A stretch of 64,000 nt of DNA from CAWCAW01 sp963714125 (GCA_963714125.1 OY970234.1:3596001-3660000), one strand, 5' to 3'; counted from the first letter of the stretch, positions 1 to 9,244 are shown. Numbers and translations are program-made. Notes: generated by a model from the sequence alone, not told the origin.

Positions 1-608
1 AGGTACTCCTGCACAATGCCGAGGTCTCGCCCACCACGGCGCCACAGTGCCAGCGGCGCGGCCAGGTGGTTGAAGCCCTCCTCGTCGAGGGCGACGAGCA
101 TCTCCAAAGCGGGCCGAGGCCCCTCGACGACGTCGTTGAACACGGTGAAACCGAGGCGATCCTCAAAGGCCACGGTGATCGATTCCTCGTCACTTCGCAC
201 CATGCGCACCAGGGCCGGATCGACCTCCTCGTTCGCCACCACCCGCAGCAACAAGGCGGCCGCCTCGCCGTCGCGCATGGCGTCGAAGGCCACCGCGGCG
301 CCTCCGCCGTCGTCGAAGACACCCAGCACCGGATCCTCGCCGTCGGCCAGCAGACGAGCCTCGTCACCCGGCACCCGCAGCCCGAGGGGCACGTGGACGA
401 CACCGGCGCCGGCCACTTCGGCCACCACGTCGATGATGCCGGGACGCGCTGCACTTAAGACCTCGGCGTCGATCAGGCGCACCGGCCCAGCCACGTCATG
501 CCACCGGGGATGGCGGGCCAGATACGACGCCACCAGATCGTGGAGCGCAGCGTGTGCCTCGTCGCCGAGACGGCTGGCTCCATCCCCTGCCGGGGGGGAG
601 GGCGTCAT
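1..608 (-). CDS. mak: Maltokinase (Pep2/Mak), N-terminal part, cut by window edge
   Basis: About 202 codons are visible from the ATG at 608; the rest lies beyond position 1. The product would phosphorylate maltose to maltose 1-phosphate, feeding GlgE-type alpha-glucan synthesis. The visible part resembles the N-terminal cap of maltokinases: a His-rich start, then a stretch ending FTVFNDVVEGPRPALEML near residues 145-165. The kinase motifs are outside the window. The ATG overlaps the TGA of the upstream trehalose synthase gene (ATGA), so the two are probably translationally coupled. TreS and Mak are known to work as a complex or fusion in actinobacteria, which supports the call. Confidence 0.8.
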   Translation of the reverse strand, partial: MTPSPPAGDGASRLGDEAHAALHDLVASYLARHPRWHDVAGPVRLIDAEVLSAARPGIIDVVAEVAGAGVVHVPLGLRVPGDEARLLADGEDPVLGVFDDGGGAAVAFDAMRDGEAAALLLRVVANEEVDPALVRMVRSDEESITVAFEDRLGFTVFNDVVEGPRPALEMLVALDEEGFNHLAAPLALWRRGGRDLGIVQEY

Positions 609-2464
609 CCCAAGGTCCCGAGCGCGGGGTCACCGGGGCTGGCCGGATGTTCGGCGAGCAACTCGAACCAGTAGAAGCCATACGGCCCCAAGGTGACCGA
701 GTACCTCGACCCTCCCACGGATGGGAACGGTATCCGTCCGAGCAGTTCCACCGGCGTGCGATCGGCCCAGCGCGCCAAGTCGAGGTCGGCCGGTTGGGCG
801 AAGCGGCTGAGGTTATGCACGCACAGCACGGAGTGAGCGCCGTGGGGGCCGTCGTTCGACCCCACCGACGTGCCCGCCGCGGCCGCGGCGTCCGTGGCGT
901 CCGCACCCGCCACCGCTCGGCCGGCTCGGGCGGCGCGACCAATGCGCCCGCCCCGGCTCGGGGGGACCGGCTGGTCGGGAAGCGGACGCGGGTTGCGCAC
1001 GTAGGCGAGGATCGAGGGGTTTTCGCACGGCACCACCTCGAAGGTGCCGGTGCCGAACACCGGGAACTGCGAGCGCGTCTGGAGGATGGTGCGCATCCAA
1101 TGCAGGAACGAGCTCGGGTTGCGCTGTTGGGCCTCGACGTTGACGGCCTGAAAGCCGTACACGGGGTCCATGAGCGGCGGCAAATAGAGCTGCGCGAAGT
1201 CGGCCTTGGAGAACCCGCCGTTTCGATCCGGGCTCCACTGCATGGGCGTGCGCACGGAGTCGCGATCTCCGAGATAGAGGTTCTCGCCCATGAGCAGCTC
1301 GTCGCCGTAATAGATGAAGGGACTGCCCGGCAACGAGAACAGCAAGGCGTAGAGCAGCTCGGCCAAGCGGCGGTCGCCATCGAGCAAGGGAGCGAGGCGC
1401 CGCCCGATGCCCATGTGGCGGCGCATGCGGGGATCTTTGGAGTACTCCGCCACCATGTAGTCACGCTCTTCCTCAGTGACCTTCTCCAAGGTGAGTTCGT
1501 CGTGGTTGCGCAAGAAGATGGCCCACTGGCACGTGGCCGGGATGTCCGGCGTCTGGGCCAGGATCTCGGTGATGGGAAAACGCTGCTCGCGACGCACCGC
1601 CATGAACAAGCGAGGCATCAGCGGGAAGTGGAAGCACATGTGGCACTCGTCGCCGTCACCGAAGTAGTCGATGAGGTCGGTGGGCCACTGATTGGCCTCG
1701 GCTAGGAGCACGCGATTGCTGTAGTTGGCTTCCACCTCCTTGCGTAAGCGGCGCAGCAGGTTGTGCGTCTCCGGCAGGTTCTCGCCCGTGGTGCCGTCGC
1801 GTTGATAGAGATACGGCACGGCGTCGAGGCGAAAGCCGTCGAGGCCGAGGTCCAGCCAGTAACGGACCACGCCGAACATGGCTTCGGCCACTTCGGGGTT
1901 GTCGTAGTTCAGGTCGGGTTGATGAGAGTAAAAGCGGTGCCAGTAGTACTGCTCGCGCTGGGGCTCCCACTTCCAGTTCGACGACTCCACATCGACGAAA
2001 ACCACCCGAGCCTCCGGCCACCGTTGGTCGTCGTCGTTCCACACATACCAGTCCGCCTTGGCATTGGTGCGGGTAGCGCTCGATTCGACAAACCACGGGT
2101 GTTGGTCGCTGGTGTGGTTCATGACCAGATCGGCGATGACCCTGATGCCTCGACGATGGGCGTCATCGAGGAATGTCACCAGGTCATCGACCGAACCTAA
2201 GTCCGGGTGCACGGTGAAGAAGTCGCTGATGTCGTATCCCCCGTCGCGCATGGGCGACGGGTAGTACGGCAGGAGCCACAAGCAGTCGATGCCCAGCCAT
2301 TCGAGGTAGTCGAGCTTGGCCCGCAGCCCGGCCAGATCACCGATGCCGTCGTCATTGGCATCGAAGAAACCGCGCGTATGGACCTCGTAGAACACGGCCC
2401 GCTGGTACCAATCGGCTTGTTCAGGTGCCGGTAGGGCGGTGGGGCGAATGCCGGGCAGTCGCAT
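605..2464 (-). CDS. treS: Trehalose synthase / maltose glucosylmutase (GH13)
   Basis: The product interconverts trehalose and maltose and supplies maltose to the adjacent maltokinase. The protein (619 aa from the ATG at 2464) follows the TreS pattern throughout: VFYEVHTRGFFD near the start, DLVMNHTS, the nucleophile motif DGFRLDAVP, the acid/base motif LLAEANQW and FLRNHDELTLE with the third catalytic Asp. A TTG at 2608 would add 48 Arg/Pro/Ala-rich residues with no family counterpart, so the internal ATG is preferred; neither start has a clear ribosome-binding site. The C-terminal beta domain carries an unusual Gly/Ala/Arg-rich insert of roughly 45 residues after SILAYVRNP. The gene lies just downstream of the enoyl-CoA hydratase gene and overlaps mak by 4 bases. 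Confidence 0.93.
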   Translation of the reverse strand: MRLPGIRPTALPAPEQADWYQRAVFYEVHTRGFFDANDDGIGDLAGLRAKLDYLEWLGIDCLWLLPYYPSPMRDGGYDISDFFTVHPDLGSVDDLVTFLDDAHRRGIRVIADLVMNHTSDQHPWFVESSATRTNAKADWYVWNDDDQRWPEARVVFVDVESSNWKWEPQREQYYWHRFYSHQPDLNYDNPEVAEAMFGVVRYWLDLGLDGFRLDAVPYLYQRDGTTGENLPETHNLLRRLRKEVEANYSNRVLLAEANQWPTDLIDYFGDGDECHMCFHFPLMPRLFMAVRREQRFPITEILAQTPDIPATCQWAIFLRNHDELTLEKVTEEERDYMVAEYSKDPRMRRHMGIGRRLAPLLDGDRRLAELLYALLFSLPGSPFIYYGDELLMGENLYLGDRDSVRTPMQWSPDRNGGFSKADFAQLYLPPLMDPVYGFQAVNVEAQQRNPSSFLHWMRTILQTRSQFPVFGTGTFEVVPCENPSILAYVRNPRPLPDQPVPPSRGGRIGRAARAGRAVAGADATDAAAAAGTSVGSNDGPHGAHSVLCVHNLSRFAQPADLDLARWADRTPVELLGRIPFPSVGGSRYSVTLGPYGFYWFELLAEHPASPGDPALGTLG

Positions 2465-2628
2465 CCCGGCGCGCTGACCTGTGCGCGGCGCTCCGGCGCG
2501 TCCGCCGCCGGCCCGGCGCACCGCCGAGGCGGGGCGCGGCACCCGTCGCAGGCGCGGCGGGCGAGAAGGGTCCAGAGGACTCGGAGGAACAGATCCCGAC
2601 ACGGTCAACGCACCATTTCTTTGATAGC

Positions 2629-3456
2629 TCAGCGCCCCGTGAATTGAGCCCGGCCGGCGCCGTGCTCCAAGAAAGAGTCCAGTCCCACCTTGGCATCATC
2701 GGTGTCGAACACCGAGCAGAACAGCAGCAACTCGTTGTGCAACCCGTCGGCCAAGGCAAGGGCCATGCCCTCGTCGATGGCCTGCTTGGCCAGCGCCTGG
2801 GCGCGCCGAGGGCCCCGGGCCAATGCCGTGGCCATCTCAAGCGCCAAATCCAAAGCCGCCGGGCCGGCACCGACACCCGCACCGCCGCCGGCGACAACCC
2901 GGTCAACGAGCCCCATGCGCAGCGCCTCCGCGGCGTCAACCTGACGGCCGGTCAACACCAAGTCCTTGGCCCGGGCCGCCCCGATCAGCCGGGGCAAGCG
3001 CTGTGTGGCGCCGCCACCGGGAATGATGCCGAGGAGGATCTCGGGCTGACCGAGCCGAGCGTCGGCCGAGACCACCCGCAGGTCACACGCCAGGGCCAGC
3101 TCGAGGCCGCCGCCTAAGGCGATGCCGGTGACAGCGGCAATGGTGACGCACGGCAAAGCGGCCAGGGCGCTGGTGACGTCGTGCAACGCCCCCGCCACCT
3201 GGGCCGCCATTCCAGGTTGGGAAAGTTCCTTGATGTCGGCCCCTACCGACAGTTGGCGCGGCCCTCCCCACAGCACCACGGCGCCGGGAGGATCTCCGGC
3301 CAAGTCGTCGACGACTTCCTGCAATCGGTGCAATACCGCTGTCGACAGCGCGTTGCGCTTGGGCCGGTTGAGGGTGACCACGGCCACGCCATCGTTTCGG
3401 CGCTCGAGGGTGACGAGCTCGTCAGAGCCCGGCTCGTTACCAGCTACGTCGGCCAC
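2629..3456 (-). CDS. Enoyl-CoA hydratase/isomerase (crotonase family)
   Basis: A 275-residue crotonase-fold protein that should hydrate 2-enoyl-CoA esters. Both glutamates that activate water in crotonase are in place: GLELALACD and GQPEILLGIIPGG. The oxyanion-hole regions VGADIKEL and AVTGIALGGG are also present. The start is taken as GTG at 3456, preceded by a G-rich Shine-Dalgarno-like run (GGGGGCGACC). The open frame extends further upstream but there only shadows the preceding meaB gene. It sits 55 bases downstream of meaB in a run of same-strand genes for acyl-CoA metabolism. The exact substrate cannot be read from the sequence. Confidence 0.88.
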   Translation of the reverse strand: MADVAGNEPGSDELVTLERRNDGVAVVTLNRPKRNALSTAVLHRLQEVVDDLAGDPPGAVVLWGGPRQLSVGADIKELSQPGMAAQVAGALHDVTSALAALPCVTIAAVTGIALGGGLELALACDLRVVSADARLGQPEILLGIIPGGGATQRLPRLIGAARAKDLVLTGRQVDAAEALRMGLVDRVVAGGGAGVGAGPAALDLALEMATALARGPRRAQALAKQAIDEGMALALADGLHNELLLFCSVFDTDDAKVGLDSFLEHGAGRAQFTGR

Positions 3457-3511
3457 GGTCGCCCCCCACGGCGCGCACGGTACCGGACCACCAGGCGCAG
3501 CGCTGTGAGTG

Positions 3512-4600
3512 TCAATCTCCGCTGCCGCCCGCAGCGCGCTCAAGCAGCTCGTCAGCGGCTTGGTAGGGATCGAGCTTGTGATCGACAACGGCCTGGGCCA
3601 AGGACGCGAAGCTTCCATGGGCACGCAGCCGGTCGACTTCGAGTTCGATGCGAGCCACCAGCACGTTGCGGAACTCGCGCTCAAGCCGTTGACGACGCCG
3701 TAGCTCGAGCCCACTTTCCGACGCGCCCTCGTTCTCGCCCTCGGTCTCACGGGGCCGGGATCCCTGTTGATGACGGCGATGCTCGCCGACGACCCGCCAC
3801 AACTCGGTCACGCCATCGTTGTTGAGGGCAGACGTTTCCACGATGGGAGGTCGCCAGTCGCTTGGTGTGGAGAGATCGAGCATTTGCTCCAGGTCGCGCT
3901 TGGCCTCGCGGGCGCCGGGAAGGTCGGCTTTGTTGATCACGAAGATGTCGGCCGTCTCCAAGATGCCGGCCTTGTTGGCCTGAATGGCGTCTCCCCACTT
4001 CGGATTGACGACGACCACGGTGGTGTCGGTGGCCGACGCCACTTCGAACTCGACCTGGCCGACGCCGACCGTCTCGACCACCACGGTGGGAAAACCCACC
4101 GCGGCGAGCACGCGCACAGCCACAGGCACGGCCAATGCCAAGCCGCCCAGATGGCCCCGTGACGCCATGGAGCGGATGAACACCTTGTCGTCGAGGGCGT
4201 GATCCTGCATACGCACCCGGTCGCCGAGGATGGCTCCCCCGGAAAATGGCGAAGAAGGATCGACAGCGAGCACGGCCACCTGCTCGTCGCTCTCGGCGCG
4301 CGCCACCGAAAGGATGCGGTCGACGAGCGTGGACTTGCCCGCACCCGGAGGGCCGGTGATCCCTACCGTGTACGCCTCGGCGCCGCTGCGATACGCCAAG
4401 GCGGCGGCGGCCCGACTGGGATCGCCTCCTCGTTCCACCGCGGACAGCAACCGGGCCAGAGCCAGCCGGTTGCCCTGTGACGCGGCGTCGAACATGGAAA
4501 GCGCGTCGGGCCGGCGGGCCCTCGCCCCGCCACCCACGCCACCCACGCCACCCACGCCAGCGTCATCCTGATCGGCGACCGGCACCGGACCCCGGTTCAT
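3512..4600 (-). CDS. meaB: MeaB/ArgK-family G-protein chaperone of a B12-dependent mutase
   Basis: A 362-residue P-loop GTPase. Family members guard and load adenosylcobalamin into methylmalonyl- or isobutyryl-CoA mutases. The Walker A is GPPGAGKST (about residue 82), followed by AVDPSSPFSGGAILGDRVRM, the conserved VGVGQVEFEVASATDTT segment and the NKAD guanine motif. The N-terminus has a Gly/Val-rich run (three GVGG units, 4533-4557) with no known role. Its ATG overlaps the TGA of murA. The mutase gene lies on the other side of murA, so the chaperone probably serves that enzyme. Confidence 0.9.
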   Translation of the reverse strand: MNRGPVPVADQDDAGVGGVGGVGGGARARRPDALSMFDAASQGNRLALARLLSAVERGGDPSRAAAALAYRSGAEAYTVGITGPPGAGKSTLVDRILSVARAESDEQVAVLAVDPSSPFSGGAILGDRVRMQDHALDDKVFIRSMASRGHLGGLALAVPVAVRVLAAVGFPTVVVETVGVGQVEFEVASATDTTVVVVNPKWGDAIQANKAGILETADIFVINKADLPGAREAKRDLEQMLDLSTPSDWRPPIVETSALNNDGVTELWRVVGEHRRHQQGSRPRETEGENEGASESGLELRRRQRLEREFRNVLVARIELEVDRLRAHGSFASLAQAVVDHKLDPYQAADELLERAAGGSGD

Positions 4601-5853
4601 GCGCGCACCACGTCCGCCCCGAGCGACGCGAGCATGCCGGCCAGGTCGTCATAGCCGCGGTCGACATGATGCGCATCGGAGACCACGGTCTCGCCTTCGG
4701 CCACCAGCCCGGCCAGCACCAGGGCCGCTCCGGCGCGCAGGTCGGTGGCCCGCACCGGTGCACCCGACAGCCGGCGCACCCCGCGCACCACGGCGTGGTG
4801 TCCTTCGGTGCGGATGTCGGCTCCCATGCGGCGAAGCTCGTCGACGTAGCGGAACCGTCCCGAGAAGAGGTTCTCGGTGACGATGGCCACGCCGTCGGCC
4901 ACCGACAACATGGTGACGAGAAACGGTTTGTAGTCCGTGGCCACACCCGGATACGGCAGCGTGGCCACATCCACGCTCTGCAGCTGTCCGTCGGAGGTGC
5001 CTTGGAGCCCGTCGGGTGTCTGGGTCACGGTCACACCGATCTGGCCGAGCTTGCGGATGAGCATGTCCATATGGTCGGCGCGGGCGTCCTCGATCACCAC
5101 GTCGCCACCGGCCAACCCGACGGCCGCCAAAAAGGTGGCCACGACCAGGCGATCGGCGATGACCCGATGCGAGGCCGGACGCAGTTCGTCGACGCCTTCG
5201 ACCTCAATGTGCGACGTGCCCGCTCCGCTGATCGAGGCCCCCATGCCGATGAGCATGTTGGCCAGGTCGATCACCTCAGGCTCTCGAGCGGCGTTCTCGA
5301 TGACGGTGGTCCCCTTGGCCAGCACCGCCGCCATGAGCACGTTGTCGGTGGCGGTGTGGCTGGGATATTCGAACACCACCTTGCTACCCACGAGCCGGCC
5401 GGCGGGGACAGTGGCCTCGAGGTACCCGTGCACCGTCTCGAAGCTCGCTCCCAATGACGACAGCCCGTGCAGATGGATGTCGACCGGACGCGGACCGAAA
5501 TCGTCTCCCCCGGGCATCGACACCCGGGCCCGCCCCGTGCGTGCCAACAGCGGTCCGAGCACCACCACCGATGCCCGCATCTTCTCCACCAGCTCGTAGG
5601 GCGCCTCGGGCACCAACGTCGCCGGTGTGTCGATGACCAGGTCACCATTGCTGAGGCGCTCAGTCCGGGCCCCGATGGCGGCCAGCACGTCGGCCATGAT
5701 GCTCACGTCGTCGATGCGGGGGACCCCCGACAGCACGTGACGGCCTTCGGCGAGCAGGCACCCCACCATGAGCTTGAGGGCGGAGTTCTTGGCTCCGCCC
5801 GCACGCACCGTTCCCTGCAACGGGCCACTGGGGTGAACAACGAATCGATCCAC
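4597..5853 (-). CDS. murA: UDP-N-acetylglucosamine 1-carboxyvinyltransferase (MurA), Asp-type active site
   Basis: A 418-residue EPSP-synthase-fold enzyme that adds enolpyruvate to UDP-GlcNAc, the first committed step of peptidoglycan synthesis. AGGAKNSALKLM near the N-terminus holds the conserved Lys-Asn pair. The catalytic loop reads SMPGGDDFGPRPVD where most enzymes have SLPGGCTIGARPVD, so the Cys alkylated by fosfomycin is Asp. The same replacement is known in mycobacterial MurA and makes it fosfomycin-insensitive; resistance here is inferred. The gene starts with GTG 3 bases after the mutase gene and overlaps meaB by 4 bases. Confidence 0.95.
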   Translation of the reverse strand: MDRFVVHPSGPLQGTVRAGGAKNSALKLMVGCLLAEGRHVLSGVPRIDDVSIMADVLAAIGARTERLSNGDLVIDTPATLVPEAPYELVEKMRASVVVLGPLLARTGRARVSMPGGDDFGPRPVDIHLHGLSSLGASFETVHGYLEATVPAGRLVGSKVVFEYPSHTATDNVLMAAVLAKGTTVIENAAREPEVIDLANMLIGMGASISGAGTSHIEVEGVDELRPASHRVIADRLVVATFLAAVGLAGGDVVIEDARADHMDMLIRKLGQIGVTVTQTPDGLQGTSDGQLQSVDVATLPYPGVATDYKPFLVTMLSVADGVAIVTENLFSGRFRYVDELRRMGADIRTEGHHAVVRGVRRLSGAPVRATDLRAGAALVLAGLVAEGETVVSDAHHVDRGYDDLAGMLASLGADVVRA

Positions 5854-5856
5854 CGG

Positions 5857-7536
5857 TCAGACCACCGGGACTTCGGACCAGCGGCCGAACACCCCGGCCA
5901 GTGCGCCCACGATCTCCCCCACCGTGGCGTAGGCGCGCACGGCTCGGGTGATGGCGGGCATGAGATTGACCTCGCCCTGAGCCGCATCGCCGGCCACGGC
6001 GGCCAGCGCTTCGTCCACTTGGACCTGATCACGCCGTTGGCGCACGGCGGCCAGACGCTTGCGCTGGGCCTCGTCGATCTCGGGGCCGATCAACAAGGTG
6101 GGAGGAGCAGGTTCGTCGTTCCCCTCGGTAAAGGCGTTCACTCCCACCACCAACCGCCGCCCGCTCGACACCTTGCGCTCGAAGATGTACGCCGAGTCGG
6201 CGATCTCGCTTTGGAACCAGTTCTCCTCGATGGCCGAGAGCACTCCTTCGAGCATCGAGCCGTTCCCGGTGGCGTCAAGGCGCGCAAAGATCTCCTCGGC
6301 CTGGCGCTCGAGCTCATCGGTGAGCGACTCGACGAACCACGACCCGCCCAGCGGATCGGCCACGTTGGCCACCCCGACCTCATGGGCCAGCACCTGCTGG
6401 GTACGCAGGGCGATGCGAGCCGACTTTTCGGTGGGCAGAGCCAGCACCTCGTCCATGGAGTTGGTGTGCAGGCTCTGGGTGCCGCCCAACACGCCGGCCA
6501 GGGCTTCGATGGCGGTGCGCACAATGTTGACCTCGGGCTGCTGGGCGGTGAGCGACACCCCGGCCGTTTGGGTGTGAAAGCGCAGCTGTAGGGACCGATC
6601 TGACGTGGCCCGGTAGCGGCCGGCCATCCACCGCGCCCAGATGCGCCGGGCGGCGCGGTACTTGGCGATCTCCTCGAAGAAATCCAGATGGGCGTTGAAG
6701 AAGAAGCTCAGGCGCGGCGCGAAGTCATCGACAGCCAGGCCCGACGCCATGGCCGCTTCCACATAGGCGAAGCCGTTGGCGAGGGTGAAGGCCAGCTCTT
6801 GGGCCGCGGTAGAGCCCGCTTCACGGATGTGATAGCCGGACACCGACACGGGGTGAAAGCGCGGCATCTCCGCCGCACAAAAGCGGATGATGTCGGTGAC
6901 GATGCGCATGGAGGGCCGCGGCGGGAAGATGTACTCCTTTTGCGCCTGGTACTCCTTCAACATGTCGTTCTGCAGCGTGCCGCCCAGCTTCGAGCGAGGC
7001 GTGCCGCTGTCCTCGGCGGCCCCGATGTACATGGCCAGGACCATGGCGGCCGGCGAGTTGATGGTCATCGACGTGGTGACCGCGCCCAGGTCGATGCCGG
7101 CGAAGAGATCCTCGGCGTCGGCCAGCGTGTCGACGGCCACACCGCAGCGCCCCACCTCCCCTTCACTGTGGGGATCGTCGGAGTCACGTCCCATCAAGGT
7201 GGGGAGGTCGAAGGCGACCGACAGCCCGCCGCTACCGGCTCGTAATAGCTCCCGGAACCGCACGTTGGTGTCCTCGGCCGTGCCGAACCCGGCGAACAAC
7301 CGCATGGTCCACAGCCGCGACCGGTACATGGAGGCGTAGGGGCCGCGGGTGTAGGGCGCCACGCCGGGCCAACCCACCGCGGCCGGGTCCCCGGTCCAGT
7401 CCCCGGGGCCGTAGACGGGCTCGAGGGGAACCCCCGACATGGTTTCGAAGTCGGTGTCGCGCCGCGGGGACTCGTCGAAGGATCGCTGCCACTGGTCCCG
7501 ACCGTCTTGGGGCCCTTGACCGGAGGCGTCGTGCAC
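5857..7536 (-). CDS. icmA: Acyl-CoA mutase large subunit, isobutyryl-CoA mutase type
   Basis: A 559-residue protein matching the TIM-barrel substrate half of B12-dependent acyl-CoA mutases, without a cobalamin-binding domain, so it needs a separate small subunit that is not in this window. Two substrate-reading positions point away from methylmalonyl-CoA: MutB has QYAGF (Tyr89), here LFAGF; MutB has VRNTYIYPP (Arg207), here AQKEYIFPP. Phe and Gln at these sites are the known isobutyryl-CoA mutase signature. Automatic pipelines will probably call it methylmalonyl-CoA mutase. It starts with GTG and heads the murA-meaB-hydratase run; glpX lies 58 bases away, divergent. Confidence 0.85.
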   Translation of the reverse strand: MHDASGQGPQDGRDQWQRSFDESPRRDTDFETMSGVPLEPVYGPGDWTGDPAAVGWPGVAPYTRGPYASMYRSRLWTMRLFAGFGTAEDTNVRFRELLRAGSGGLSVAFDLPTLMGRDSDDPHSEGEVGRCGVAVDTLADAEDLFAGIDLGAVTTSMTINSPAAMVLAMYIGAAEDSGTPRSKLGGTLQNDMLKEYQAQKEYIFPPRPSMRIVTDIIRFCAAEMPRFHPVSVSGYHIREAGSTAAQELAFTLANGFAYVEAAMASGLAVDDFAPRLSFFFNAHLDFFEEIAKYRAARRIWARWMAGRYRATSDRSLQLRFHTQTAGVSLTAQQPEVNIVRTAIEALAGVLGGTQSLHTNSMDEVLALPTEKSARIALRTQQVLAHEVGVANVADPLGGSWFVESLTDELERQAEEIFARLDATGNGSMLEGVLSAIEENWFQSEIADSAYIFERKVSSGRRLVVGVNAFTEGNDEPAPPTLLIGPEIDEAQRKRLAAVRQRRDQVQVDEALAAVAGDAAQGEVNLMPAITRAVRAYATVGEIVGALAGVFGRWSEVPVV

Positions 7537-7594
7537 AGGACAAGCCTACGGGTCCGACACCGCCGGGCCGCGCCCGGCGCGTTAGGGTCGAGGG

Positions 7595-8590
7595 GTGGCG
7601 CCCAACCCTCAGGCCCCGGACCGGAACCTGGCCATGGAATTGGTCCGGGTCACCGAGGCAGCGGCCATGGCCGCCGGCCGGTGGATGGGCCGAGGCGACA
7701 AAGAAGGCGCCGACGGGGCGGCCGTCGAGGCCATGCGCATCGTCCTGCAGACCGTGTCGATGGACGGCGTCGTCGTCATCGGCGAGGGGGAGAAGGACAA
7801 CGCCCCCATGCTCTTTAACGGGGAGCAGATCGGCGACGGGTCACCCCCGCCCACCGATATCGCCGTCGACCCCATCGACGGCACCACCCCCACCTCGATG
7901 GGACGAGGGGGAGCGCTGTCGGTCATCGCCGTGTCGGAGCGGGGGACCATGTTCAACCCCGGTCCCTGCGTGTACATGGAGAAGCTGGCTGTCGGGCCCA
8001 AGGCGGCCGGCGCCGTCGACATCCGCCGCTCCCCCACCGACAACCTCGAGGCCGTGGCCAAAGCACTGGGCAAGTCGGTGCGAGACGTCACGGTGACGAT
8101 CCTCGACCGCGAGCGCCACAGTGACCTCATCGCCGAGGTCCGGGCCTCAGGGGCGCGCATCAAACTCATCACCGACGGAGATGTGGCCGGCGCCATTTCC
8201 TGCGCCTGGCCCGATTCGGGCGTGGACGTCCTCTACGGCACCGGTGGCACGCCCGAAGGGGTGCTCGCCGCCGCCGCCCTCAAGTGCATGGGCGGGGAGA
8301 TCCAGGGTCGGCTGTGGGCACGCGATGACGACGAGCGTCGCTTGGCCCTGGCGGCGGGATACGACCTCGACGCCGTGCTCACCACCGATGACTTGGTGTG
8401 CGGGGACAACTGCTTCTTCGCCGCCACCGGCATCACCGACGGCGCCTTGCTCCAAGGCGTGCGGTATCACGACTTCGGGTGCACGACCCAGTCTCTGGTC
8501 ATGCGCTCACGCTCGGGAACGGTGCGCTTCGTGAGCGCACGCCATCCCCTCGACAAGCTGCGCGAGTACAGCCAAATCGAATTCGGCTGA
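7595..8590 (+). CDS. glpX: Fructose-1,6-bisphosphatase class II (GlpX)
   Basis: A 331-residue metal-dependent phosphatase of gluconeogenesis that hydrolyses fructose 1,6-bisphosphate. Recognised by GEGEKDNAPML, the metal-binding DPIDGTT, LITDGDVAGAI, GTGGTPEGVLAAAALKCMGG and ATGITDGALLQGVR. A start at GTG 7595 keeps the actinobacterially conserved PDRNLAMELVRV segment; an ATG at 7634 would lose it. The residues after DPIDGTT (PTSMGRGGALSV) deviate somewhat from the usual L-T-AKGM pattern. Transcribed divergently from the icmA operon and followed by a convergent acetyltransferase gene. Confidence 0.94.
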   Translation: MAPNPQAPDRNLAMELVRVTEAAAMAAGRWMGRGDKEGADGAAVEAMRIVLQTVSMDGVVVIGEGEKDNAPMLFNGEQIGDGSPPPTDIAVDPIDGTTPTSMGRGGALSVIAVSERGTMFNPGPCVYMEKLAVGPKAAGAVDIRRSPTDNLEAVAKALGKSVRDVTVTILDRERHSDLIAEVRASGARIKLITDGDVAGAISCAWPDSGVDVLYGTGGTPEGVLAAAALKCMGGEIQGRLWARDDDERRLALAAGYDLDAVLTTDDLVCGDNCFFAATGITDGALLQGVRYHDFGCTTQSLVMRSRSGTVRFVSARHPLDKLREYSQIEFG

Positions 8591-8638
8591 GTTGCATTCG
8601 GCGGTCGACGTTCGGCGGGGCGGCGGTCTACGGGGCCG

Positions 8639-9220
8639 CTAGTGGACCCAGTCCCGTCGTCCGATCTCGTAGAGCAGTCCTCGTAGCTCGCCCCGACGCG
8701 CATCGGCCGCAATGATCACCTCACGGCTGAGCTTCATACCGAGCCGTTCGGCCACGCGGGCCGAAGGCGGGTTGTCCGACTGAGGGACGGAACACACGAC
8801 ATCCAAACCCAGCGTTGTGAACGCCTCGTCCAGAGCAGCCGTCGCTCCTTCTGTCGCATAGCCGTGTTTCCAGGCGGCCGGGGCCAATCGCCAACCGACT
8901 TCAACCGCAGGAAGGATCTCGGGCAGGAAGGTCGGGACGGAGAGTCCGATGTAACCGATGATGCGGCCATCAGCGATGGTTCTCGCCACCCAGCAGCCAA
9001 ATCCACACTCACTCCAGTGATCCAGCTGGCCGTCTAAGAACGCCTGGGTCTCGCGATGGGTGAAAGCGCGACCGAAGGGAAACTGCCAGACCTCAGGGTG
9101 GGAGAACACATCGGCCAACTCGTCGACGTCACTCGGCGCAAAGGCCCGAAGGTCCAGGCGAGTGGTCGTGACAGGACCCAAGGGAGCGATGATCTTGGGA
9201 GCACCATCTCGGAAACTCAC
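8639..9220 (-). CDS. GNAT-family N-acetyltransferase (RimJ/RimL type)
   Basis: A 193-residue GNAT enzyme that should transfer an acetyl group from acetyl-CoA to an amine. TTRLDLRAFAPSDVDEL at the N-terminus, then GFGCWVARTIADGRIIGYIGL and EVGWRLAPAAWKHGYATEG (CoA-binding region) followed by the NPPSARVAERLGM helix are the standard RimJ/RimL succession. GTG start with a GGCAGG-like ribosome site. The substrate, protein N-terminus or small molecule, is not predictable. Stands alone between glpX (convergent) and a secreted repeat protein. Confidence 0.85.
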   Translation of the reverse strand: MSFRDGAPKIIAPLGPVTTTRLDLRAFAPSDVDELADVFSHPEVWQFPFGRAFTHRETQAFLDGQLDHWSECGFGCWVARTIADGRIIGYIGLSVPTFLPEILPAVEVGWRLAPAAWKHGYATEGATAALDEAFTTLGLDVVCSVPQSDNPPSARVAERLGMKLSREVIIAADARRGELRGLLYEIGRRDWVH

Positions 9221-9244
9221 CCTGCCATGATGGCCGAATCAGGG

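Noticed and set aside
16..696. Plus-strand open frames over the start of the window.
   Set aside because: The minus strand encodes maltokinase and TreS here; the plus-strand translation is low-complexity.
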